Source: Victivallales bacterium
GTDB taxonomy: Bacteria > Verrucomicrobiota > Lentisphaeria > Victivallales > Victivallaceae
NCBI GenBank assembly: GCA_030634125.1
Contig: DAOWBJ010000146.1
Span: 1 to 5,356 of the forward strand
DNA length: 5,356 nt
Direction: 5' to 3'
This document shows, in pieces, positions 1 through 5,209 of the stretch. Under the pieces are notes generated by a model that was not told where the DNA came from, ran no database searches, and saw only the letters and a program-made list of their open reading frames with translations. The position numbers and the translations under genes were made by a program. The number at the start of each line of letters is the position of its first letter. The stretch's first letter is position 1.

Positions 1-40
1 AACTGAAAAGCGATATGACAAATTAGCGTGGCTTGTTAAC

Positions 41-138
41 GGAGCGATAAATATATAACGGATCATGGAAGCTGTGCTGCATGGTAAGTTGGTGTGGATT
101 GCGGAGCGAATCTGCGAAAATGGGCTTTTATTTCCATC
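41..138 (+). repeat. Degenerate intergenic repeat, copy A
   Basis: This segment shares a collinear series of words with 1704-1801: GGAGCG (41-46), CGGATCATG (59-67), GGTGTGGATTG (91-101), GAGCGAATC (104-112) and ATTTCC (130-135). The spacings are 18, 32, 13 and 26 bases, against 18, 35, 14 and 25 in copy B. Read in the frame starting at position 2, A gives 'VNGAINI' stop 'RIMEAVLHGKLV'; copy B in the matching frame gives 'VGAQALKRIM...GKQV'. The first spacer difference is one codon. This suggests relics of a duplicated coding segment, although a structured RNA or a regulator-bound element is also possible. No database family is recognised. Confidence 0.5.
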
Positions 139-178
139 TATGATACGTAACGCAAAAATTTTAACGGAATTAAGGTAA
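65..178 (+). pseudogene. Possible coding relic upstream of the flavoprotein gene
   Basis: An ATG at 65 opens 37 codons ending in TAA at 176-178, beginning MEAVLHGKLVWIAERI. There is no SD sequence before it. The same frame is open from position 2 to a TAA at 56-58, so 2-178 is one coding-like frame interrupted by a single stop. It may be the decayed tail of a gene lying mostly outside the window. I do not recognise the peptide. It overlaps repeat copy A, and similarity to copy B in the same frame is the only support for real coding ancestry. Confidence 0.25.
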
Positions 179-185
179 CCATAAT

Positions 186-266
186 AGGGGAAAGACAATC
201 GAATACAAGAAGATAACTCGTGCGCCCGAAATAAATAATTCATCGGGTGCTAATCCTTTATCAATT
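186..266 (+). other. SD and probable N-terminal extension of the flavoprotein lacking an ATG
   Basis: An SD-like AGGGGA lies at 186-191, followed after six bases by ATC at 198. From there the frame is open without a stop into the flavoprotein gene: 23 extra codons starting I-E-Y-K-K-I-T-R-A-P. The only standard start in this frame is TTG at 267, which has no SD before it (the upstream bases are AT-rich CTTTATCAATT). The arrangement looks like a normal gene start whose ATG has become ATC. A rare ATC initiation, an ATG-to-ATC mutation, or a sequencing error would each explain it. Confidence 0.5.
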
Positions 267-1520
267 TTGAACTTTATTGAAGACATTCCTGTTAGAGGCC
301 ACTATGACCTAATTGTAGCTGGCGGAGGTGTGGCTGGTGTGGCTGCGGCACTATCCGCACAGCGGTTGGGGAAGAATGTTCTATTGATTGAAAAATCAAT
401 TATGCTTGGCGGCTTGTCCACGATTGGGTTAATCAACTTTTTTGTGCCGATGTGCAATGGTCGCGGCAAACTGATTATTCGCGGTATGGCAGAAGAGTTG
501 TTGCGATTGTCAATCCGGTACGGATACGATTCCATCCCGGAAGATTGGAAAAACGGTGAGCCGGTTAAGCCTACGCTGCAGCGCTATTGTACCCGTTATT
601 CTCCCCAGATTTTTGCTTTAGCCATGACTGAATTGCTCCATAATGCCGGCATTACTATCCGTTTCGACAGCGTTGTTTCCATGCCAGTCATGAACGGATT
701 GCATTGTGATGGGGTAATCGTTGAAAGCAAATCGGGACGGGAATATTTTAGTGCCGGGGTCGTTGTCGACGCCACCGGTGACGCCGAGGTGTTGTATCGT
801 GCTAATGTGCCAATCCGACAGGGCAAGAACTACTTCTCATATTATGGACATGCTCTTACGCTGGAAAGTTGCCGGTTGGCATGGGAAACGAAAGATATTG
901 CCAAGGCTATCACTGGACGGCATGGCGGCAACGCTGACCTTTATGGCAGAAATCATCCTGCTGGCATGCCGGTTTATACCGGTACCAATGCCAATGAAAT
1001 CAGTCGTTTTGTGGTTCTTAACCAGTGCCAAATGCTCGATAATATCCGAACAGAAACACGGACTTCACGCGATATTATTACTCTACCGACCATGTGCCAG
1101 TTCCGCACTATCAGATGTATTGATGGTGATTATTGTCTGACTATAGGCGACCAGTACCGCCATTTTGCTGATTCGGTGGGTGCAATCAACGATTTCGACC
1201 AACGTGACTTTCTTTATGAAATTCCTTACCGTACGCTGGTTCGCTCTGGGTTTGACAACCTTATCACAGCAGGTCGTTGTGTTTGCGGCGATGGTTATGC
1301 CTGGGATGTGCTGCGCGTGATTCCTCCAGCAATCATCAGCGGACAGGCGGCCGGGACTGCTGCTGCACTGGTACTTGATTCTGGTCGGCCGATCTATGAT
1401 ATCGATATTGTCCAGCTTCAGCAGACACTAGAAAAAGCTAAAGTCATGATCCATTTCAACGACTCCCTGATTCCGGAAAAACTGGCGGATGACGTAAACG
1501 TTGAAAGTGAACATTTTTAA
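267..1520 (+). CDS. FAD-dependent oxidoreductase (FAD_oxidored family)
   Basis: A 417-residue flavoprotein, cytosolic, with no signal peptide seen. The N-terminal dinucleotide-binding fold shows beta strand DLIVAGG, the GGGVAG motif (residues 19-24), an acidic E42 ending strand 2, and GGLSTIGL (48-55). The second FAD contact VVVDATGDAEV lies at 166-175. The C-terminal part has YEIPYRTLV (317-325), LITAGRC (332-338) and the FAD-closing SGQAAGTAAAL (358-368). This order is typical of the FAD_oxidored (PF12831) proteins, many of which are annotated only as 'FAD-dependent oxidoreductase'; the substrate cannot be read from sequence. Length fits the family. The chosen TTG start lacks an SD; coding probably begins at 198 (see the extension entry), giving 440 residues. 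It stands alone, with no sign of an operon with the genes downstream, and no clear terminator follows its TAA. Confidence 0.88.
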   Translation: MNFIEDIPVRGHYDLIVAGGGVAGVAAALSAQRLGKNVLLIEKSIMLGGLSTIGLINFFVPMCNGRGKLIIRGMAEELLRLSIRYGYDSIPEDWKNGEPVKPTLQRYCTRYSPQIFALAMTELLHNAGITIRFDSVVSMPVMNGLHCDGVIVESKSGREYFSAGVVVDATGDAEVLYRANVPIRQGKNYFSYYGHALTLESCRLAWETKDIAKAITGRHGGNADLYGRNHPAGMPVYTGTNANEISRFVVLNQCQMLDNIRTETRTSRDIITLPTMCQFRTIRCIDGDYCLTIGDQYRHFADSVGAINDFDQRDFLYEIPYRTLVRSGFDNLITAGRCVCGDGYAWDVLRVIPPAIISGQAAGTAAALVLDSGRPIYDIDIVQLQQTLEKAKVMIHFNDSLIPEKLADDVNVESEHF

Positions 1521-1703
1521 CTTTGCCGAGAATGAAATTTTCATAAACTGAGGACAGATTTCAAAGAGAGCGTCCGCAGTCACGCATTCATAAGAAAATG
1601 AAATTTTAGCCGTGCTCCGTAGCGACAGGAAAATGAAGGGACGATCATGAACAACATAACCAATAGGAGTAAAAAAACAAATGAGGTAAAGATGTAATTT
1701 GTT
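1521..1703. other. Intergenic DNA after the flavoprotein gene
   Basis: No intact gene is seen. A 13-base dyad, ATGAAA-T-TTTCAT, lies at 1532-1544, twelve bases after the stop codon. Its first part (AATGAAATTTT, 1531-1541) recurs at 1597-1607. The dyad lacks a T-tract and is a poor intrinsic terminator. The rest, up to the mini-ORF at 1647, shows no recognisable structure. Confidence 0.4.
1647..1697 (+). pseudogene. SD-led mini-ORF, possibly a broken gene start
   Basis: ATG at 1647 follows an SD-like GAAGGGA and opens 16 codons, MNNITNRSKKTNEVKM, ended by TAA at 1695-1697. The same frame then stays open as FVGAQALKRIM... through repeat copy B until TGA, so one stop codon separates the mini-ORF from the coding-like part of copy B. 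The N-terminus is short, polar and basic, as at the start of many DNA-binding proteins, but no family is recognised. It could be a leader peptide or the relic of a small gene. Confidence 0.25.
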
Positions 1704-1804
1704 GGAGCGCAAGCGTTAAAGCGGATCATGTTACCACTCATGGGGTATGGGAAGCAGGTGCGGATTGTCAGAGCAAATCGACCGGATAAATTTTGATTTC
1801 CAAT
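1704..1804 (+). repeat. Degenerate intergenic repeat, copy B
   Basis: Collinear with copy A at 41-138: GGAGCG (1704-1709), CGGATCATG (1722-1730), GGTGCGGATTG (1757-1767), GAGCAAATC (1771-1779) and ATTTCC (1796-1801), with nearly the same spacings. In both copies, roughly 45-50 bases after the end of the repeat, there is an SD-like sequence and a start-like position. Here it is AGAAGGAA followed by ATG at 1851, which stops after two more codons (CAG CAG TAA). Copy B therefore looks like the upstream region of a gene that has been lost. Confidence 0.5.
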
Positions 1805-1850
1805 CAATAATTTTCCGGATTCAACCATTAACAACAGAAGGAATCACATA

Positions 1851-1862
1851 ATGCAGCAGTAA
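1851..1862 (+). other. SD-led three-codon start-stop (M-Q-Q-stop)
   Basis: AGAAGGAA lies 8-10 bases before ATG at 1851, which looks like a genuine initiation region. The frame ends at once: ATG CAG CAG TAA. Nothing coding-like follows in that frame. It could be the truncated start of a deleted gene or a minimal leader peptide. Its position after repeat copy B mirrors the flavoprotein start after copy A. Confidence 0.3.
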
Positions 1863-1885
1863 AATTTTTCCCCAGACAATTTAAA

Positions 1886-1916
1886 TAACGGATCGTATGG
1901 CTTCGATTTCGGAGCG
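1886..1916 (+). repeat. Degenerate intergenic repeat, partial copy C
   Basis: TAACGGATC at 1886-1894 matches TAACGGATC at 56-64 of copy A exactly. GATTTCGGAGCG at 1905-1916 matches GATTGCGGAGCG at 97-108 with one mismatch. Compared with copy A, about 22 bases between the two blocks are missing. This short copy is the weakest of the three, but it lies in the same intergenic region as copy B. Confidence 0.35.
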
Positions 1917-1940
1917 GAACGGTAAGTAATGTTGTCTTTT

Positions 1941-1963
1941 CGGGACGGATCCCGTATTTACGG
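1941..1963 (+). other. Two overlapping alternative hairpins in the leader of the 2064 gene
   Basis: CGGGA (1941-1945) can pair with TCCCG (1950-1954) around a CGGA loop. CCGTA (1952-1956) can instead pair with TACGG (1959-1963). The two use the same bases and exclude each other. They lie just before the terminator-like hairpin at 1977. This is what a switching leader might look like, but the stems are short and may be chance. Confidence 0.25.
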
Positions 1964-1976
1964 CAGGTCGTCAAGT

Positions 1977-2036
1977 GAGACGTATCTACAAGACAGTTTT
2001 TTTTAAACTGTTCTTGCGGATACGTCTCTTTTTTTT
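1977..2036 (+). terminator. Strong intrinsic terminator or attenuator hairpin
   Basis: GAGACGTATC (1977-1986) pairs perfectly with GATACGTCTC (2019-2028). Inside it CAAG pairs with CTTG, and ACAGTTT (1993-1999) with AAACTGT (2005-2011). This gives about 21 base pairs with one small internal loop and one bulge, followed directly by eight T (2029-2036). It is oriented for plus-strand transcription; the minus strand has no T-tract. Only 27 bases separate its end from the ATG at 2064, too few for a full promoter plus leader. Either the operon promoter lies upstream and this is an attenuator, or the promoter overlaps the hairpin. Confidence 0.8.
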
Positions 2037-2063
2037 GTAACGTAATAATTATGGAGTAGTGAA

Positions 2064-2522
2064 ATGTCAAGAATTCCAACTTTAATTCAAGCGGAATTAA
2101 TAGGAGTGCCGCTTTATCTGCACAAAGCCCAAAAAACTAAAAATCCTCACGAGCGGCGGATTGCTGAATTGGAAACGGGGATATGGAAAGCTCACCTGAC
2201 GCTTAGCTCGTTGAAGAACGTTTTTACCGATCCGGCAATAGCGGAATGGGCTGAAAGATTTAAAAAAAAATTGGATTATCCCGGAACTCCGTGGAACTCA
2301 TCACATCGGCTTGAAATTCTGGAGAAGGAAACCGAATACGGTATCGAACTGCTTGAATCGTCGATACGTTCGCCCGTGCTTAAGCGTCTACTGGATTTTC
2401 TGATTGCAGCCCGTGACGGAAACATCTGCGAATATTATCAACAAATTTCAAAGGAGGAAGCAGGCCTGATCATAGAATTTTCGTTTGAATCCGAAACCAA
2501 TAAAACGGAGGACAGCCTATGA
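2064..2522 (+). CDS. Hypothetical protein, first gene of a three-gene operon
   Basis: A 152-residue protein with ATG start and SD GGAG about 7 bases upstream. I do not recognise the family. It is charged and predicted mostly alpha-helical by eye: a long helix-like stretch at residues 28-70 (ERRIAELETGIWKAHLTL, then AIAEWAERFKKKL), a short proline break (DYPGTPW, 71-77), then more helices (LEILEKETEYGIELLES, SPVLKRLLDFLIAARDG). There is no signal peptide, membrane segment or Cys cluster. Its TGA stop at 2520-2522 overlaps an ATG at 2519 (ATGA), and GGAGG at 2507-2511 lies inside its 3' end, so the next gene is arranged for translational coupling. Confidence 0.75.
   Translation: MSRIPTLIQAELIGVPLYLHKAQKTKNPHERRIAELETGIWKAHLTLSSLKNVFTDPAIAEWAERFKKKLDYPGTPWNSSHRLEILEKETEYGIELLESSIRSPVLKRLLDFLIAARDGNICEYYQQISKEEAGLIIEFSFESETNKTEDSL
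2507..2521 (+). promoter_or_regulatory. SD and coupled start codon for the second operon gene
   Basis: GGAGG at 2507-2511 stands seven bases before ATG at 2519-2521, overlapping the preceding TGA. This is an ideal coupled start, yet the frame reads ATG AAA TAA and stops. It marks where the second gene should begin, and shows that its present reading frame is disrupted. Confidence 0.65.
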
Positions 2523-2610
2523 AATAATAACAATGCGGTAAGGGGGGGGCGCGCATTCTGCAAAGCCGGAATTTTTACGTCAGGTCGCGCCGAAATTACT
2601 GCTGGCATTT
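2519..2610 (+). other. Frameshifted 5' end of the second operon gene with a G8 tract
   Basis: Upstream of the TTG at 2611, its frame stays open and coding-like back to 2542 (AHSAKPEFLRQVAPKLLLAF). A TAA at 2539-2541 then blocks it. The SD-led ATG at 2519 is in a different frame. Removing one A from the AAA at 2522-2524 and one G from the eight G at 2542-2549 gives one continuous frame starting MNNNNAVRGGAHSAK and running to 3111: 197 residues. Both changes are in homopolymers, so sequencing error, recent decay, or slippage at the G tract are all possible. Confidence 0.55.
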
Positions 2611-3114
2611 TTGCATCGCTTTCCGGAGTTCGGTATTGACCCGAAGTCGGACGGAACTATTGATTATGATAAACTCGGTCAGCGCCTGGCTTCGCCGGGA
2701 ATTAAAATCGATACCGAAATATTCGATGCTCTGGCGTTGCTCGACGAAATGTCTGCCGATCGTAATTTCAATCTGCTGCATGATGCAGTCGGCGATTACG
2801 CGTTGGTCTGCGACGATATTCCAGGATTGGAGAAAATCATACCGGTACAGTGCAAATTCCAGACCGCTAAAGGTGAAATAGTCGCTATTCATGGCGATCT
2901 GGCCGTTCAGGTCGTCAGGGGACTGAAATTGTCTATTCTGGTTGACGGCAGGATTGTTAGTGCAAAATTCAAGGTAAAATTCACGGATTCCAGGACGGAA
3001 CGAATGGTAACGGTCAAGACCGGAAACCTGGCTGAATTTAAGTATGATGACGACGACCGACTGATTGAGCAGTGGCTAACAAAGAGAGGGTTCAAGCATG
3101 AGCAACGACAATAG
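2611..3114 (+). CDS. Hypothetical protein, second operon gene (5' end disrupted)
   Basis: 167 residues from the first usable start, a TTG without an SD; the true protein probably starts at 2519 with 197 residues (see the disrupted 5' end). I do not recognise the family. The N-terminal half looks helical and acidic (DGTIDYDKLGQRL, EIFDALALLDEM). Residues 77-145 look beta-rich, with alternating strands such as IVAIHGDLAVQVVRGLKLSILV and VSAKFKVKFTD, TERMVTVKTG. The end is helical and charged (DDDDRLIEQWLTKRG). There is no signal peptide, membrane helix or metal motif. Its TAG stop at 3112-3114 lies inside the next gene, whose ATG is at 3098: a 17-base overlap indicating coupled translation. Confidence 0.65.
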   Translation: MHRFPEFGIDPKSDGTIDYDKLGQRLASPGIKIDTEIFDALALLDEMSADRNFNLLHDAVGDYALVCDDIPGLEKIIPVQCKFQTAKGEIVAIHGDLAVQVVRGLKLSILVDGRIVSAKFKVKFTDSRTERMVTVKTGNLAEFKYDDDDRLIEQWLTKRGFKHEQRQ

Positions 3115-4408
3115 AACATCAAATTTTTGGACTTTTATCAGCAAGCGGCTGGGTGCCAAAGCGCCGTTAGCGGACTGGCGGCTAAAGCTTGGCAATGAGC
3201 GTAATTTTGAAAAGTTGCAGAAGAATTATCTTACTCCGACTGGCGATATGTCTGGTTTGATCATGTGTCCTAAGCAGTGCAATCCGTCCTGCGGGTTTCG
3301 CAAGGTCTGTGAATACGAAGGCGAATACGAGGCGGCGTGCCGCGACTGGCCGCTGAATTCGTATAAAATCGATAAAACCGACGCACTGATCTTCACCGTC
3401 AAAGCCAGCGCCTTGTTGTCAAAGATTACAAATATTTTTCAAATCAGCCCGCATATTGAGTCGTTTAATAAAGAGGAGGATACCTGGCAGTTGGGCGAAG
3501 TTCCGATTTTGGGTTGTAAGCCAGCAACGGTATATCTGACATTGAACATCTGGGAACATGAAATAACCGATTTAATTTTTCGCTTCAATTGCAAGGAACA
3601 GCGGCCGTATATCCTGCTGGTAACGGCACGGAAAGCTATATCTCAAACCAGTGACGCGATCTTGAAGGATATGGGTGCGGCATTTGTGCCGTTGAACGAG
3701 GTGCTTAACTTCAATACGAAAACGGAGTTCGAGCTGACCCGCGAATGTAATCTGGCTCAACTGGTAATGCCGCCAGCGCCGAAACCTGAACCCGAGCCGG
3801 AAAACATCTTTCGCAAATGCGGTGACGCTTGGGAGGTGAGTTTTCAGGGCGGAGAGAAGTTTTTGCTGACAGGGGTTGATACAGGGGCGAGGTATATTCA
3901 TTATCTTCTACAACATGCCAAAGAAAATACCTTTGTTGTTGATATTGTCCAATGCGTTTCCGGGGAAACGTTGTCGGAGAAGCTAATTTTGCCTGAAAGT
4001 TTTGATGGTCTCGCTGATGGTTTTTCTATCGGGCGTTTACCAGATGGTAAAATTGGCTTTATTGCCGATGTGAATGCGGTAAAACAGTACAAAAAAGAGC
4101 TTCACGATATTTTCAATGAGATAATTAAAGCCAGGGAATCAGGTAACGATGTTGCCTTGAAATTATTACAGGATGACCTGGAAGTAGTGTCTGCTGTCAT
4201 TAAAGAATCATTGAGCCCAACCGGTCAACATCGATTGCTGGGTGATCCTGTTCTTAAAGTCGCAAATGCATTCAGAAATTCCTTAAATTATGCAATCGAT
4301 AAGCTTACTCAATTTGATAAACCGTTTAGCGCTCATTTGCAATCTGCAATTAAATGTGGAAAAAATCCTGGCTATTTTTCTAAGCACAATATTGTTTGGA
4401 GTCTATAA
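3098..4408 (+). CDS. Cys-cluster protein with regulator-type C-terminal domain, third operon gene
   Basis: 436 residues, ATG start, SD GAGAGG eight bases upstream within the preceding gene. Residues 44-82 read YLTPTGDMSG then five cysteines (C57-x3-C61-x3-C65-x5-C71-x9-C81), which could bind zinc. The middle part (95-207) has WQLGEV, ATVYLTL, RPYILLVTARKA and a GAAFVPLNEVLNF end, a pattern I recall from uncharacterised planctomycete-type proteins. A PAPKPEPEPE linker (226-235) joins the C-terminal domain: WEVSFQGGEKFLL, then GARYIHYLLQHAKE, a helical stretch, and a final SLNYAIDKLTQFDKPFSAHL...AIKCGKNPGYF. That ending resembles the domain that closes many actinobacterial and planctomycete regulatory or ATPase proteins ('I..AL..I....P.L..HL...I..G....Y.P...W'). 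No enzymatic motif is seen; the role is unknown, perhaps sensing or scaffolding. Cytosolic by appearance. Confidence 0.75.
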   Translation: MSNDNRTSNFWTFISKRLGAKAPLADWRLKLGNERNFEKLQKNYLTPTGDMSGLIMCPKQCNPSCGFRKVCEYEGEYEAACRDWPLNSYKIDKTDALIFTVKASALLSKITNIFQISPHIESFNKEEDTWQLGEVPILGCKPATVYLTLNIWEHEITDLIFRFNCKEQRPYILLVTARKAISQTSDAILKDMGAAFVPLNEVLNFNTKTEFELTRECNLAQLVMPPAPKPEPEPENIFRKCGDAWEVSFQGGEKFLLTGVDTGARYIHYLLQHAKENTFVVDIVQCVSGETLSEKLILPESFDGLADGFSIGRLPDGKIGFIADVNAVKQYKKELHDIFNEIIKARESGNDVALKLLQDDLEVVSAVIKESLSPTGQHRLLGDPVLKVANAFRNSLNYAIDKLTQFDKPFSAHLQSAIKCGKNPGYFSKHNIVWSL

Positions 4409-4431
4409 TAATAAAAATTTCTTTTTTAGTG

Positions 4432-4466
4432 CCGGGTTGTTTGTGATAGCAACCCGGTATTTTTTT
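4432..4466 (+). terminator. Intrinsic terminator of the three-gene operon
   Basis: CCGGGTTG (4432-4439) pairs perfectly with CAACCCGG (4450-4457) around a ten-base loop, followed by TATTTTTTT. It lies 24 bases after the stop of the third gene and faces the plus strand. It ends the operon and separates it from the sigma-like gene. Confidence 0.88.
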
Positions 4467-4513
4467 GATAAAATTTCAAAAAAATATAAATAATAGACGA
4501 TTTTTATTAAATA

Positions 4514-4528
4514 ATAGAAAGATTCTAT
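4514..4528. promoter_or_regulatory. 15-base palindrome in the AT-rich promoter region of the sigma-like gene
   Basis: ATAGAA-AGA-TTCTAT is a perfect 6+3+6 dyad about 90 bases before the ATG at 4619. It sits in AT-rich DNA (4459-4540) where a promoter is expected, although no convincing -35/-10 pair stands out. An operator for a dimeric regulator is possible; chance in AT-rich DNA is also possible. Confidence 0.3.
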
Positions 4529-4546
4529 CACCTATATCCATTGAAG

Positions 4547-4592
4547 GGATGTGCTTTTTCTTTCGGTCAAAAACGGCCGGTACGGCACATCC
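4547..4592 (+). other. Structured leader stem-loop before the sigma-like gene
   Basis: GGATGTGC (4547-4554) pairs perfectly with GCACATCC (4585-4592). Inside the 30-base loop, CGGTC (4564-4568) can pair with GGCCG (4575-4579), including one G-U pair, around a six-base loop. There is no T-tract after the stem, so it is not a standard terminator. The stem ends 26 bases before the ATG, just ahead of the SD. A 5' untranslated regulatory or stabilising structure is likely; no known riboswitch class is recognised. Confidence 0.5.
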
Positions 4593-4618
4593 GATAACCT
4601 TAAAAAAAGGAAAATTCA

Positions 4619-5122
4619 ATGGGTAAACACACGCCTCATAAACTCACCGAACCGGAATTATTTTCTCTTACGGAAAAAATCATTCGACGCCAAGCCTGGA
4701 TGCTGATCGGGTTGTTCGGCTTCACCGAACATGACGTTCCGGACATTCAGCAGGAACTTTTTCTTGAGTTTTATAAACGGAAAGAAAACTTCGATCCGGA
4801 AAAAAGCAAAGAAATTACCTTCATCGCCAGGGTAGTCGAAAGCAAAGTTATCGACCTGATCAATCAACGGCAGGCAGAATGCCGTGACTGGAGAAAATGC
4901 CGGGATTCCCTCAACCAAACCGTAACGCTGCCGGATATCGGCGTTATCGAAAAAATCGAAACGCTCGAATGTGAGCAAAACTGCGATCCACTCCTGATTC
5001 TGGACGTTACCCTGATATTGGAACGGCTGTCGCCTGATTTGCGGGAGATTTGCCAAGTGCTGAAATGCTACGGCAGAAACGAGGTGTTGGACGACTGCCC
5101 TGTATCCCGTTCCGTATTTTAG
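4619..5122 (+). CDS. ECF/sigma-70-like factor, truncated by amber codon
   Basis: 167 residues from ATG, SD AAGGA about eight bases upstream. Sigma region 2 occupies roughly residues 15-95: an initial helix (LTEKIIRRQAWMLIGL), the core-RNA-polymerase-binding segment HDVPDIQQELFLEFYKR (38-54), and FIARVVESKVIDLINQRQ (68-85), which corresponds to the -10 recognition helix region. A linker leads to region 4 from about residue 127: LILERLSPDLREICQVLKCYGRNEVLDDCPVSRSVF. The protein then stops at TAG (5120-5122) in the middle of the second helix of the helix-turn-helix, where homologous sigma factors typically read SRS-x-x-Y-R. Full-length product would recognise promoters; this form would lack most of its -35 recognition helix. 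It follows the operon terminator and has its own structured leader. Short ECF-like factor is sure; its regulon is unknown. Confidence 0.8.
   Translation: MGKHTPHKLTEPELFSLTEKIIRRQAWMLIGLFGFTEHDVPDIQQELFLEFYKRKENFDPEKSKEITFIARVVESKVIDLINQRQAECRDWRKCRDSLNQTVTLPDIGVIEKIETLECEQNCDPLLILDVTLILERLSPDLREICQVLKCYGRNEVLDDCPVSRSVF
5106..5117 (+). repeat. 12-base direct repeat, first copy (CCCGTTCCGTAT)
   Basis: The identical 12-mer recurs at 5227-5238, 121 bases downstream. Here it encodes part of the SRSVF motif of the sigma region 4 helix, ending five bases before the amber codon's last base. See the entry for 5210-5348. Confidence 0.5.
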
Positions 5123-5209
5123 CGCAAGCTGCAAAGTCTCAAAGACATCTTCCAGCAAGCAGGATTCGACGAGAAATTTCCTTTAAAAACGCTTCCATCC
5201 CCAGTTTGA
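5120..5209 (+). pseudogene. Amber codon and the 3' continuation of the sigma-like gene
   Basis: The TAG at 5120-5122 is followed in the same frame by 28 codons to TGA at 5207-5209, starting RKLQSLKDIFQQAGFDEK. This is the expected end of a sigma region 4 ('Y-R-K/R-L...LK..F..AG'). The amber lies exactly where the family usually has Tyr, so TAT or TAC changed to TAG explains it by one base. The full protein would have 196 residues. A point mutation, a sequencing error or suppression of the amber are the alternatives. TAG acts as an ordinary stop at 3112 in this window. Confidence 0.7.

Noticed and set aside
721..1140. 139-codon plus-strand frame inside the flavoprotein gene
   Set aside because: It is out of frame with strong flavoprotein motifs and has no family features.
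1977..2036. Integron attC-like or phage attachment site
   Set aside because: The inverted repeat lacks the conserved attC end boxes, there is no integrase gene here, and the T8 tract points to a terminator.
2533..2541. ATG at 2533 as the start of the second operon gene
   Set aside because: It is in frame, but TAA follows after one codon and the SD lies 21 bases away, too far for normal initiation.
2542..2549. G-quadruplex at the poly-G run
   Set aside because: Only one run of eight G is present; the further G-runs needed for a quadruplex are not nearby.
3112..3114. General reassignment of TAG as a sense codon
   Set aside because: Reading through the TAG at 3112 gives no coding-like continuation beyond the overlap with the next gene, so TAG works as a stop there.
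4290..4493. 67-codon hydrophobic plus-strand frame over the end of the third operon gene
   Set aside because: It overlaps the real gene in another frame and runs through the intrinsic terminator. It has no SD, and its hydrophobicity follows from AT-rich DNA.
4658..5158. Long open frame (166 codons) on the minus strand opposite the sigma-like gene
   Set aside because: The plus strand carries clear sigma regions 2 and 4 with an SD. The minus frame has no recognisable domain or SD and is a mirror of the codon pattern.
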